64,000 nt of DNA from Halalkalicoccus sp. CG83 (GTDB lineage Archaea; Halobacteriota; Halobacteria; Halobacteriales; Halalkalicoccaceae), in contig NZ_JAZDDH010000001.1 of the NCBI RefSeq assembly GCF_037081715.1, forward strand, positions 1,240,001 to 1,304,000, in the 5' to 3' direction. Below, piece by piece: positions 8,862-16,233 of the stretch. Below the pieces are notes generated by a model. The model saw only the letters and a program-made list of their open reading frames with translations, made no database searches and had not been told where the DNA came from. How positions within the stretch are numbered: the first letter of the stretch is position 1; each line of letters opens with the position of its first letter. Both the position numbers and the translations under genes were made by a program.

Positions 8862-10916
8862 ATGTATCCCGCCGTTCCCCTGATCTCGTCCCGCTTGCCG
8901 GTCGAGGAGCCCGTGCTCGTCTTCGCCCTCGCGCTCGCGGTCTTCCTGGTCGCGCCGCTCACCGTCAGACGGTTCGGGCTCCCCGGCATCGTCGGCATCG
9001 TCCTGGTCGGCATGCTCATCGGCCCGAACGCCCTCGGACTGCTGGCGCTGACCGACGCGATCGAGCTGCTCGGTAGCGTCGGGCTCGTCTATCTACTGTT
9101 CACCGTCGGGCTCGAACTCGACCTGCGCGGGTTCGCGAGAGCGCCCGAGAACGCGGCGCTCTTCGGGTTGACCAGCTTCGGGCTGCCCTTCGTCGTCGGG
9201 ACGGCCGTGGGCGTGGCGCTGTTGGGCCTCTCCGTGCCGGCGGCGGCGCTGCTCGCGGCGGTGTTCGCCTCGCACACGCTGCTCGCCTACCCGGTGGTCA
9301 ATCAGCTCGACGTCACGAAGAACCGTGCCGTGACCGCGGTGTTCGGCGGGATCCTCTTCACCGACACGCTCGCGCTCGTCGTGCTCGCGGTCGTGATGGG
9401 AGCGCTCGACGGCGGGCTGACCGCGCTGCTGTTCGTTCAGGTGTTCGGCTCGCTGGTCGTCCTCTTCGCCGGAGTCTGGTTCGCCGTCCCGCCGACCGCA
9501 CGGTGGTTCTTCCGGAACCTGAGCGAGGAGAGCTACTTCGAGTTCCTCTTCGTCGCGGTCGCCCTGTTCGCGGCGGCGAGCCTCGCCGAGCTGCTCGGCC
9601 TGTCGGCGATCCTCGGCGCGTTCGTCGCCGGGATCGCGCTGAACCGGCTGATTCCGCGCGGCGGGACGCTGATGAACCGCATCGAGTTCCTCGGGAACGC
9701 CTTCTTCATCCCCTTCTTCCTGCTCTACGTCGGGATGCTCGTCGATGTGGGCGTGATCCTCGACGGATGGCGCACCCTCGAGGTCGCGGCCGTCATCCTC
9801 GGGACGATGTTCGCCACGAAGTGGGCCGCCGCCCGGATCGTCAGCCGAGTCCAGGGTTACGACGCGAACGAGCGCGGCGTGATCTACGGGCTGTCGGTGG
9901 GACAGGCCGCCGCCGCGCTCGCGATCACGCTGATCGGGTTCGAGGCGGGGCTGCTCGGCGCCGACGTGCTCAACGCGGTCGTGTTGATGATGCTCGTCGC
10001 GACGGTCGTCAGCCCCTGGTGGACCGAGCGCGCGGGTAGGCGCCTCGCCCAGTCCGACGAGATCGAACCCGGCGAGGAGGAGGAACTCGATCCGCGCATC
10101 CTGCTGCCGCTGTCGACCGATGCAGAGCGACAGCGTCGGCTCCTCGAGTTCGCGTTCGTCCTCAAGGACGAGGACGCGGTCGAGCCGGTCCACCTGCTGA
10201 CGGTCGTCCAGCCCGGGTCGGATCGAACCGAGGAGCGCGTCGCGCTCGTCGAACGCGACCTCGAACGCGCGGCATCGTTCGGCGGGGCCGCGGAGGTGCC
10301 CGTCGACGTGGAGACTCGCGTGAACCACAACGTCGCCTCGGGGATCGTCCGCGGCAGCGTCGAGACGCGCGCCGACGCGATCCTCATGGGCTGGGACGCC
10401 CACGGCTCGTTCGGCCGCCGCGTCTTCGGCGACGTCATCGATCGGGTGCTCCGGCGGACGACGCTACCGGTGATCGTCTCGCGGCTCGGCCACCCGATCA
10501 ACACGACCGAGCGCCTCTTCGTCGTCCTCCCGGACGGGATCGATCACCACGAGGGGTTCTACGAAGCGGTCCACGTCGTGAAGCGCCTCGCAGCGAAGCT
10601 CGGCGCGCCGATGGTCGTCCTCGTGATGGAGGGCACGACCCACCAGTACGAACGGCTGTTCGGCATGGTGGAACTCGACGTCGACGCGACGTTCGAGGAG
10701 GCTCTGTGGGGAGACCTCCTCGAGACGCTCTCCGAACGTGCCGAGCCCGACGACCTCGTGGTGGCGCTCTCGCCGCGCGAGGGCGAGGTCGGCTGGCACT
10801 CGGAACTGGCCGAACTGCCGAGCCGACTGGTCGAACTGCCGCCCCACTCGTTCGTGACGATCCACCCGCGCCACGGCGAGCCCGAGTACGACGCCCGATT
10901 CCTCCGGTTCGAGTAG
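8862..10916 (+). CDS. Kef-type cation:proton antiporter fused to C-terminal Usp-like domains
   Basis: The first roughly 390 residues form a CPA2-type membrane domain of about 12 helices, with GLPGIVGIVLVGMLIGP, LFTVGLELDLR, ILGAFVAGIALNRLIP and FIPFFLLYVGMLVD. No TrkA-N domain follows. After an acidic linker (EEEELDPR) come two Usp-like repeats at about residues 405-540 (ILLPLSTDAERQRR to LPVIVS) and 545-684. The last repeat is degenerate. The protein probably exchanges Na+ or K+ for H+, with the cytoplasmic tail as a nucleotide or stress sensor. The ATG at 8862 is preferred; a GTG at 8853 is possible. The last 92 bp of the gene are duplicated at 14188-14283. Confidence 0.85.
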   Translation: MYPAVPLISSRLPVEEPVLVFALALAVFLVAPLTVRRFGLPGIVGIVLVGMLIGPNALGLLALTDAIELLGSVGLVYLLFTVGLELDLRGFARAPENAALFGLTSFGLPFVVGTAVGVALLGLSVPAAALLAAVFASHTLLAYPVVNQLDVTKNRAVTAVFGGILFTDTLALVVLAVVMGALDGGLTALLFVQVFGSLVVLFAGVWFAVPPTARWFFRNLSEESYFEFLFVAVALFAAASLAELLGLSAILGAFVAGIALNRLIPRGGTLMNRIEFLGNAFFIPFFLLYVGMLVDVGVILDGWRTLEVAAVILGTMFATKWAAARIVSRVQGYDANERGVIYGLSVGQAAAALAITLIGFEAGLLGADVLNAVVLMMLVATVVSPWWTERAGRRLAQSDEIEPGEEEELDPRILLPLSTDAERQRRLLEFAFVLKDEDAVEPVHLLTVVQPGSDRTEERVALVERDLERAASFGGAAEVPVDVETRVNHNVASGIVRGSVETRADAILMGWDAHGSFGRRVFGDVIDRVLRRTTLPVIVSRLGHPINTTERLFVVLPDGIDHHEGFYEAVHVVKRLAAKLGAPMVVLVMEGTTHQYERLFGMVELDVDATFEEALWGDLLETLSERAEPDDLVVALSPREGEVGWHSELAELPSRLVELPPHSFVTIHPRHGEPEYDARFLRFE

Positions 10917-10920
10917 CGAG
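10825..10920 (+). repeat. 96-bp direct repeat, copy A (antiporter 3' end)
   Basis: This segment spans the last 30 codons of the antiporter, its TAG stop and four further bases. It matches 14188-14283 in the same orientation with 7 mismatches in 96 by my count. Copy A is the functional one because it encodes the natural end of the antiporter. Confidence 0.85.
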
Positions 10921-11374
10921 CGTCGAGGACGGCCGTCTCGGTCTCGACTGGCCCCTTCGGCGGGGAGACGACGGGTCGATCGACGCGCTTTACGATCGAG
11001 CCATCGGTACGCTCGTGAGGCGGTCGACCAGCCGAATCGACCGGTGCGGACGTACTCCGACGGGACGCTCGCTCCGCACCGTAACACCTCATGGGACTGC
11101 GAGCTCGACTCCGGGATCCGCTACGGGACGCGACCCCGACCCAGTAGACGATGACGGACCTCTTCTCGGGCGAGACGGTACGACGATCGGTAAAGAACAC
11201 GACGTGATCGGTGCTGGTTCTCCTCATCGGGGATCGACGAACCTCTCCGTCGCACTCGTCGACGGTTCGAGTCCCGATCTACCGCCGTACGACCGCCGAA
11301 CGCCGCTTTCGCCCATGTCGCGTTCTCGTTATATCCGGACGGGCCGCTCTCTCCTCGTAGATCCGTTTTCCTCG
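10921..11374. other. Intergenic region between antiporter and ZIP gene, no gene seen
   Basis: These 454 bp separate the antiporter stop from the convergent ZIP stop. I see no open frame with protein-like character on either strand. A T-arm-like string (GGTTCGAGTCCC, near 11262) was checked, but the flanks do not pair, so it is not a tRNA. The stretch may be debris tied to the event that placed the ZIP/oxidase operon between the direct repeats. Confidence 0.45.
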
Positions 11375-12625
11375 CTAGAGCGCGACGAACAGGTCGGTGA
11401 CGTACATCACCCCGAGGCCGACGAGGAACGCGAGCAAGTTCGTTGCACTCCCGACGCGGCCGCCCTGCGCGCGGATCATGCGTGCGATCTCCAGATCGAC
11501 CTGTAAGATCGCGCCGACCCCGATGGCGAGGAAGAACGCGCCGATCGTGGGCGAGTAGGCCAGGCCGCCGATCCAGCCGCCGAGGATGACCGGAGCGCCT
11601 GCGAGGAGTCCGAGTGCGACGAAGTGGTGCCAGCTAGGTCGCTCCTCCCGAGCGATGGGTGCCACCACGGCCGGCCCTTCGGTCACGTTGTGCAACATGA
11701 ATCCGATCACGAGAAACGCCCCGAGTGAGACGCGTCCGAGCGCGAACGAACTCCCGATGGCGAGCCCCTCGGCGAGGTTGTGCAGTCCGATGCCGAGCGC
11801 GACGAGGTAGGCGACCCACAGCCCGCTGCTCGCGCGCGAGTCGCCCGCGGTCGCACGTCCCTCACGCCACGCGCTCACCGACTGGACGAGCAGGAGTGCA
11901 CCCACGATTCCGAGGACTACGAGGGCGGTGCCTTCGTACGCCCCTGGGATCTCGTCGGCGAGTTCGAACGCTTCGAAGCCCGCGTCGACCGCGAGGTATG
12001 CGAGAACCCCCGCAGCGAACGTGAGGGCGGCGTGCAACCACCGGTCACTCATCGAGCGAATGTACGGGAACCAGAGCATGCCGAGCGCGACCGGGATCAC
12101 GCCGACGAACACGCCGATGAGCGCGAGCGACCAGAGGACGTCAGCGGTGAGCCCCGGCGTTTGACTGGGTGCCTCGATGGTGTGTTCGAACGTCGTCCCG
12201 TCGGAGATGACCAGCGCGGTGTGAACGTCCCAGCCAGGCTGCCAGTGATACGGCACGACGATTCGAGCGCTTTCCATCGGGTCGAGCGTCCGGTCACCGC
12301 CCGCGCCTTCGACTTCGAAGTTCCAGTACGCGTCGTTGACGAGGACCTGCGAGATCGTCACCTCCTTCGGGCCGTTGTTGGTTACGTGCAGGACGAGCGT
12401 GTCGTCGCTCGGAAGCGTCGCGTATGTGATCGTCACGTCGGGCAGCGGCTCCCCGCTCTGAACCCCCGCGAGCGGGGAGGTGAGCGCGAACGCACCGATG
12501 AGGAGAGCCAGCAAGACGAGCGGTAGTACGGCGGCGACCCTGACGGGGAGTCCGAACGGTCGAACCGACTTCTCGTCGGTGGTCGTCCCACCATCGGGTG
12601 ATCGGGGCGGAGTCTCGTCGTTCAT
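11375..12625 (-). CDS. ZIP family metal transporter with an extracytoplasmic N-terminal domain
   Basis: This 416-residue protein starts with a short tail, one membrane helix (PLVLLALLIGAFAL) and about 110 residues of soluble, beta-rich sequence. That part includes DVTITYATLPSDDTLVLHV and PYHWQPGWDVH, and probably lies outside the membrane. The ZIP core follows from about residue 165, with the two metal-site helices recognisable by GLHNLAEGLAIG and MLHNVTEGPAVV. ZIP proteins import Zn2+, Fe2+ or Mn2+. The gene begins directly after the stop of the multicopper oxidase gene with no gap, so oxidase and transporter are co-transcribed. The extra N-terminal domain is not part of ordinary ZIP proteins and could present oxidised or bound metal to the pore. 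Confidence 0.88.
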   Translation of the reverse strand: MNDETPPRSPDGGTTTDEKSVRPFGLPVRVAAVLPLVLLALLIGAFALTSPLAGVQSGEPLPDVTITYATLPSDDTLVLHVTNNGPKEVTISQVLVNDAYWNFEVEGAGGDRTLDPMESARIVVPYHWQPGWDVHTALVISDGTTFEHTIEAPSQTPGLTADVLWSLALIGVFVGVIPVALGMLWFPYIRSMSDRWLHAALTFAAGVLAYLAVDAGFEAFELADEIPGAYEGTALVVLGIVGALLLVQSVSAWREGRATAGDSRASSGLWVAYLVALGIGLHNLAEGLAIGSSFALGRVSLGAFLVIGFMLHNVTEGPAVVAPIAREERPSWHHFVALGLLAGAPVILGGWIGGLAYSPTIGAFFLAIGVGAILQVDLEIARMIRAQGGRVGSATNLLAFLVGLGVMYVTDLFVAL

Positions 12626-13873
12626 CTACACCACCTCGAAGAAACTCATCCAGCCGAGTTCGGCGAACTCGGACTGGTGGGCGTGGAACATGTACAGCCC
12701 CGGCCCGTGATCGGAGTAATCGAGTTCCAGGATCCCGCGCTGAGCCTGGCACTGCATGATCGTATCCACGTTCTTGAGCGTCGGTTGAAGCGTCGTACCG
12801 TGGTCGTAGTAGTCGAAGAACTGCGAGTGCGTGTGGAACGAGTTGATGGGATCGAACTCGACGACGTTCGAGAGGTACACGCGTTGGCGCTGGTTTCGAT
12901 CGATCTGAATCGGGCGCTTGGTCTCTCCGGCCTTCCAGTTGCCGTTCCCGTCAGTTTCCCCGACGCCGTAGGCGAACGCTCGCGTATTGGCCGCGTAGAC
13001 CTCGTTCTCGCCGTCGAAGTTCGTGTCGAAGCCGTTCATCATCATCACCATCTCGTTGACGTCGTCGTTCTCGGCGTACTCGTGATTGCGAGAACGCGCG
13101 ATGTCGATGAGTTCGTCCCTGTACTCGTCGGTGAGAGGCCCCTGATGGTTGACGTAGTCGCGTGGATTCTCGCGGACTCGGTCGGGGTCGGGATCGACGA
13201 TGAGCGTCCCGTAGAGGCCGCGATGAACGTGCTCCTTGAGCGGCATCGAGTGACAGTGGTAGAAGTGCGTTCCTGCGGGTTGGGCGATCCACTCGTACGT
13301 GAACGACTCACCCGGTCTGAGTACGCCGGGACCGTTCTGAGGGACGCCGTCCATCACCGGATCGAGGTTTCGAAGGTGGGGGTGGATCGTGTGGGCGTGG
13401 CGACTCCCGTTGGTGAACCTGATTCGAACGAGATCACCCTCGACTACTCGAAGCGTCGGTCCCGGGACCTGTCCATTGAACGCCCACGCGTCGAACTCGA
13501 CTCCCGGCGCAATGGTGATCGGAACGTCGACCGCCGAGAGTTCGAACTCCCGGACGGTCCGTCCGTCCTCCTCGTACCTGTTTTGTCGAACGTTCTCCTG
13601 GCCGTCTCGTCCGGTATTGAACGCCGTGAGGTACTCGTGTGGGTCGAAGTCGGCGTCCTCGAATTCGCCGATGACGCCGTGTCCATCGTGATCGTCGTGC
13701 CCGCCACTGCTCGCTCCGCCCCGACCGATGCCGAGTGCGGCACTGCCGGCGACACCGATACCTCCGAGTACGGAACGTCGCGTGACCGTTAGATCGGACT
13801 GAAGCCGGTCGATCAACCGCCGTTCGAGCGTTCGCGTCGTCTCTGCTGCGGTACTGTAGTCTATCGAGGCCAT
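12626..13873 (-). CDS. Tat-exported two-domain multicopper oxidase
   Basis: This 415-residue protein has a twin-arginine signal near residues 31-50 (TRRSVLGGIGVAGSAALG), followed by a His/Asp/Gly linker that may bind metal. Four copper motifs are visible: HTIHPH near residue 160, HFYHCHSMPLKEHVH near 208, FHTHSQFF near 358 and MFHAHQSEF near 398. The four HxH pairs fit a trinuclear centre between two cupredoxin domains, and the Cys of HCH in domain 1 fits a type 1 copper. The usual axial Met position (RGLYG) reads Leu, as in high-potential laccases. No Cys is present in the domain 2 motif. The substrate is unknown; Cu+, Fe2+ or Mn2+ oxidation is suggested by the co-transcribed ZIP transporter. 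A copper nitrite reductase is a less likely reading. Confidence 0.85.
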   Translation of the reverse strand: MASIDYSTAAETTRTLERRLIDRLQSDLTVTRRSVLGGIGVAGSAALGIGRGGASSGGHDDHDGHGVIGEFEDADFDPHEYLTAFNTGRDGQENVRQNRYEEDGRTVREFELSAVDVPITIAPGVEFDAWAFNGQVPGPTLRVVEGDLVRIRFTNGSRHAHTIHPHLRNLDPVMDGVPQNGPGVLRPGESFTYEWIAQPAGTHFYHCHSMPLKEHVHRGLYGTLIVDPDPDRVRENPRDYVNHQGPLTDEYRDELIDIARSRNHEYAENDDVNEMVMMMNGFDTNFDGENEVYAANTRAFAYGVGETDGNGNWKAGETKRPIQIDRNQRQRVYLSNVVEFDPINSFHTHSQFFDYYDHGTTLQPTLKNVDTIMQCQAQRGILELDYSDHGPGLYMFHAHQSEFAELGWMSFFEVV

Positions 13874-13933
13874 ACGGCTCTCCGCTTGCCCAACCGAAAT
13901 CGGGTCATTACCGTACGGTTATACCCTCACCGC

Positions 13934-13980
13934 CATAAATTTGACTCGTCTAATCCTACTATTTGTCTAGGCTAAGCTAG
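13934..13980 (-). promoter_or_regulatory. Putative promoter with DtxR-like metal-regulator box upstream of the oxidase/ZIP operon
   Basis: On the minus strand an A+T-rich TATA-like element (AAATTTATG, 13934-13942) lies about 60 nt before the oxidase start. Upstream, 13962-13980 reads CTAGCTTAGCCTAGACAAA on the minus strand. It matches the bacterial DtxR/IdeR consensus TTAGGTTAGCCTAACCTAA at 14 of 19 positions. Haloarchaea carry DtxR-family repressors, so metal-dependent control of this operon is plausible. The match is imperfect and was judged by eye. Confidence 0.4.
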
Positions 13981-14187
13981 GGGTGGGGGCGGGACGGACT
14001 CGGTTTTAGCCTTACGCACGGAGAGTTCCTCGAAACGGTCACTCGTGCCGTCGCTCGACGACGTCTCTGGCCTCGTCCGGACGCCGGAGGACCGGCTCGC
14101 TCCGGTAAACTACCCCACGGCGAAGCCAGAACCGGTCGAATCGTTGATAGGAAGAGCGAGGCGAGGTTCGGAGGAGGTCACAGGGAC

Positions 14188-14283
14188 GACTGATCGAACT
14201 TCGGCCCCACTCGTTCGTGACGATCCACCCGCCCCACGACGAGCCCGAGTACGACGCCCGGTTCCTCCGGTTCGAGTGGCGAG
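14188..14283 (+). repeat. 96-bp direct repeat, copy B (decayed antiporter 3' fragment)
   Basis: The frame LIELRPHSFVTIHPPHDEPEY followed by DARFLRFEW is the last part of the Kef-Usp antiporter (8862-10916), but its stop codon has become TGG. Upstream of 14188 there is no antiporter homology that I can see. It is therefore a fragment, not a second gene. With copy A it brackets the oxidase/ZIP operon in direct orientation. Confidence 0.85.
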
Positions 14284-14339
14284 TGGAGTCCGAATCCAGT
14301 CGACCGTTCGTCTTCGACAGGTCGGCGACGATCCGATCG

Positions 14340-15995
14340 CTACGATCCCGTCGTCTCCCCTTCGAACTCCCGGATCATCGCGTCCGTTCCCGCGATCAGG
14401 ACGTCGTCTTCCTCGTCGATCCGCGTCGTCTCGTCCGTCTGCAACGTTCCCTCGCGCTCGACGCCGACCACGACCCAACCGGTCTCGGCCCCTTCGTTGG
14501 CCTCCTCGATCGACTGGCCCGCGAACGGCGCCGCATCCGTCCGGACGAGTCGGATCTGGCTGAGCGGCGAGACGACGTCCTCCCCGTAGATCTCGCGTGC
14601 GAGCAGCCGCGCGGTGGCTCGCTGGACCGAGAGCACGTAATCGGCGTCGGCCTTGAACGCGGTCCGCACCTTCTCGTCGTCGGTCACGCGGGCGAGGATC
14701 TCGATCTCGCGCGATCGCTCTCGCGCGAGAGCGATCGTCAACAGCGCGGTCGCGTCGTCGTCGACGGTGACGATCAGGGCCGTCGCGTCCTCGATCCCCG
14801 CGGCGGTCAGCGTCTCCGGATCGCTGGTGTCGCCCACGACGTCGACGGCCTCGCCCTCCTCGAGGTCGATCGTCGTGATCGTGACGTCGTCAGGTAGTGC
14901 ATCGACGGCAGCCTGACCGCCCTCGCCCGCGCCGGCGACGATGACGTTCGTGTGCTCGCGGGCGGAACGAACCCCCGAGACCTCCTCGCGGACGTCGTCG
15001 ATCGCGTCCTCGGGCCCGGCGACGACCAGCACCGTGTTCCGCGTGAGACGGTCGGTCGGCGCCGGCGGGAGCCGGAGGTCACCCTCGAACCAGCCGGCCA
15101 CCAGCGTGAGGTTCGGACGCTCGAAGAACGGCGTCTCACGCACCTCAACGCCGTGAAACGGGCTTCCGTGGCGGATGAGCAGCTCCCTGATCTCGACGTC
15201 CTCGCCGACGGACGTGCCCTCGGGCACCGAGACCGCCGCCGTGGCCTTGTGAGCGAGCCGGCGCCCGATGAGGGTGTGGGGGGAGATGATGGTGTCGACG
15301 CCGATCTCCATGAGCGCCCGGCGCCGTTTCGTCGACTCCGTGAGGCTCACCACGCGGAGGTCCTCGTTCAGATCCAGCGTCGTTAGGACGATGCTGGCGT
15401 TGCGGTCGCCCGCGTCGGTGATCACCAGGCTCGCGTCGTCGATCATCGCCCGTTCGAGGGTCGCCGACTCCTCGGGATCGCCGCTGATCGCCTGGTAGCC
15501 GTCGTTGGAGAGCCGCGTGGCCTCCTCCTCGCCGGAGTCGATCAGGACGTAGTCGATCCCCAGCCGTTCGAGTTCGTCGAGCAAAATGTCGCTGTCCTGG
15601 CGGTACTCGCAGATCACGACGTGGTCGTCCTTCGAGGTCAGGCGATCCCCCAGGTCGAAGGTCGTCCGCTCGAACAGCGGGATGATGAGCAGCCGGAGCG
15701 TAAAGAAGCCGATCGCGATGCCTGAGAGCTGCATCGTGACGACGAGCAGGTTCATCCAGGGGGTCGACCACGGGGAGTCGGCACCGTAGCCGGTCGTCGT
15801 CATCGTTTCGACGACGGTCTGGAACGACCGGAAGATCGAGTGCGAATCGCCCTCGAGCGTCCGCATTCCCGTGTTGTAGACGACAGTGTAGAAGAGGATG
15901 ATGCCGACCAATCCCAGGGCGTAGAGGACGAGTAGTCGCTCGTGGCGCGAGAGATCGTCGAGCGAGCGGACGTCGATGAAGTCGTCGAGAACCAT
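14340..15995 (-). CDS. Potassium channel with duplicated TrkA-N/TrkA-C regulatory units
   Basis: This 551-residue protein has a short N-terminus, a helix (RLLVLYALGLVGIILFY), a pore loop with the filter TTTGYGAD near residue 90, and a second helix (GIAIGFFTLRLLIIPLF). Two RCK units follow, at about residues 125-330 (DHVVICEYRQDSDILL, SPHTLIGRRLA, then a TrkA-C part) and 340-545 (TNVIVAGAGEGGQAAVDAL with a clean GxGxxG, then TrkA-C). It should be a nucleotide-gated K+ channel. The ATG at 15995 is chosen because the frame upstream, open to 16211, is not protein-like. The adjacent upstream gene trkH on the same strand, 239 nt away, suggests joint K+ control. The first Rossmann motif lacks the third Gly (CEYRQD), so NAD binding may occur only in the second unit. 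Confidence 0.87.
   Translation of the reverse strand: MVLDDFIDVRSLDDLSRHERLLVLYALGLVGIILFYTVVYNTGMRTLEGDSHSIFRSFQTVVETMTTTGYGADSPWSTPWMNLLVVTMQLSGIAIGFFTLRLLIIPLFERTTFDLGDRLTSKDDHVVICEYRQDSDILLDELERLGIDYVLIDSGEEEATRLSNDGYQAISGDPEESATLERAMIDDASLVITDAGDRNASIVLTTLDLNEDLRVVSLTESTKRRRALMEIGVDTIISPHTLIGRRLAHKATAAVSVPEGTSVGEDVEIRELLIRHGSPFHGVEVRETPFFERPNLTLVAGWFEGDLRLPPAPTDRLTRNTVLVVAGPEDAIDDVREEVSGVRSAREHTNVIVAGAGEGGQAAVDALPDDVTITTIDLEEGEAVDVVGDTSDPETLTAAGIEDATALIVTVDDDATALLTIALARERSREIEILARVTDDEKVRTAFKADADYVLSVQRATARLLAREIYGEDVVSPLSQIRLVRTDAAPFAGQSIEEANEGAETGWVVVGVEREGTLQTDETTRIDEEDDVLIAGTDAMIREFEGETTGS
14712..14737. repeat. 26-bp perfect palindrome inside the K+ channel gene
   Basis: The 13-bp arm CGATCGCTCTCGC is followed directly by its exact reverse complement with no spacer. 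It lies in the codons for ARERSREI in the second RCK unit. Alternating Arg/Glu/Ser codons make self-complementarity easier, so it may be accidental. Confidence 0.7.
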
Positions 15996-16233
15996 TGTGA
16001 AGTTACTCCCACCGCTAGGTTCGGTGGTCGTCAGCGGTGTACTAGAAAGGGTGAAGCGTTCGGTTAGAGAGTTTTGGTACGTGCCAAGCAACCGTTCGAG
16101 AACCGCTCCGGTCGCTCGGATCACGTTGGAATGACCGACGGCCCGCGGGATCGGATCCGCATCGAGCGGAGAACCGGTCCTCGGGCTACGGTCGACGCAG
16201 TCGTCCCGCACCGACGGCTGACGCCGGTCCGTT

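Noticed and set aside
9093-10403. 436-codon minus-strand frame
   Set aside because: It lies fully inside the Kef-Usp gene on the other strand and has shadow composition (Arg, Glu, Asp, His, Gln).
11258-11280. T-arm-like GGTTCGAGTCCC suggesting a tRNA
   Set aside because: The stem bases on either side do not pair, and no acceptor, D or anticodon arm can be folded.
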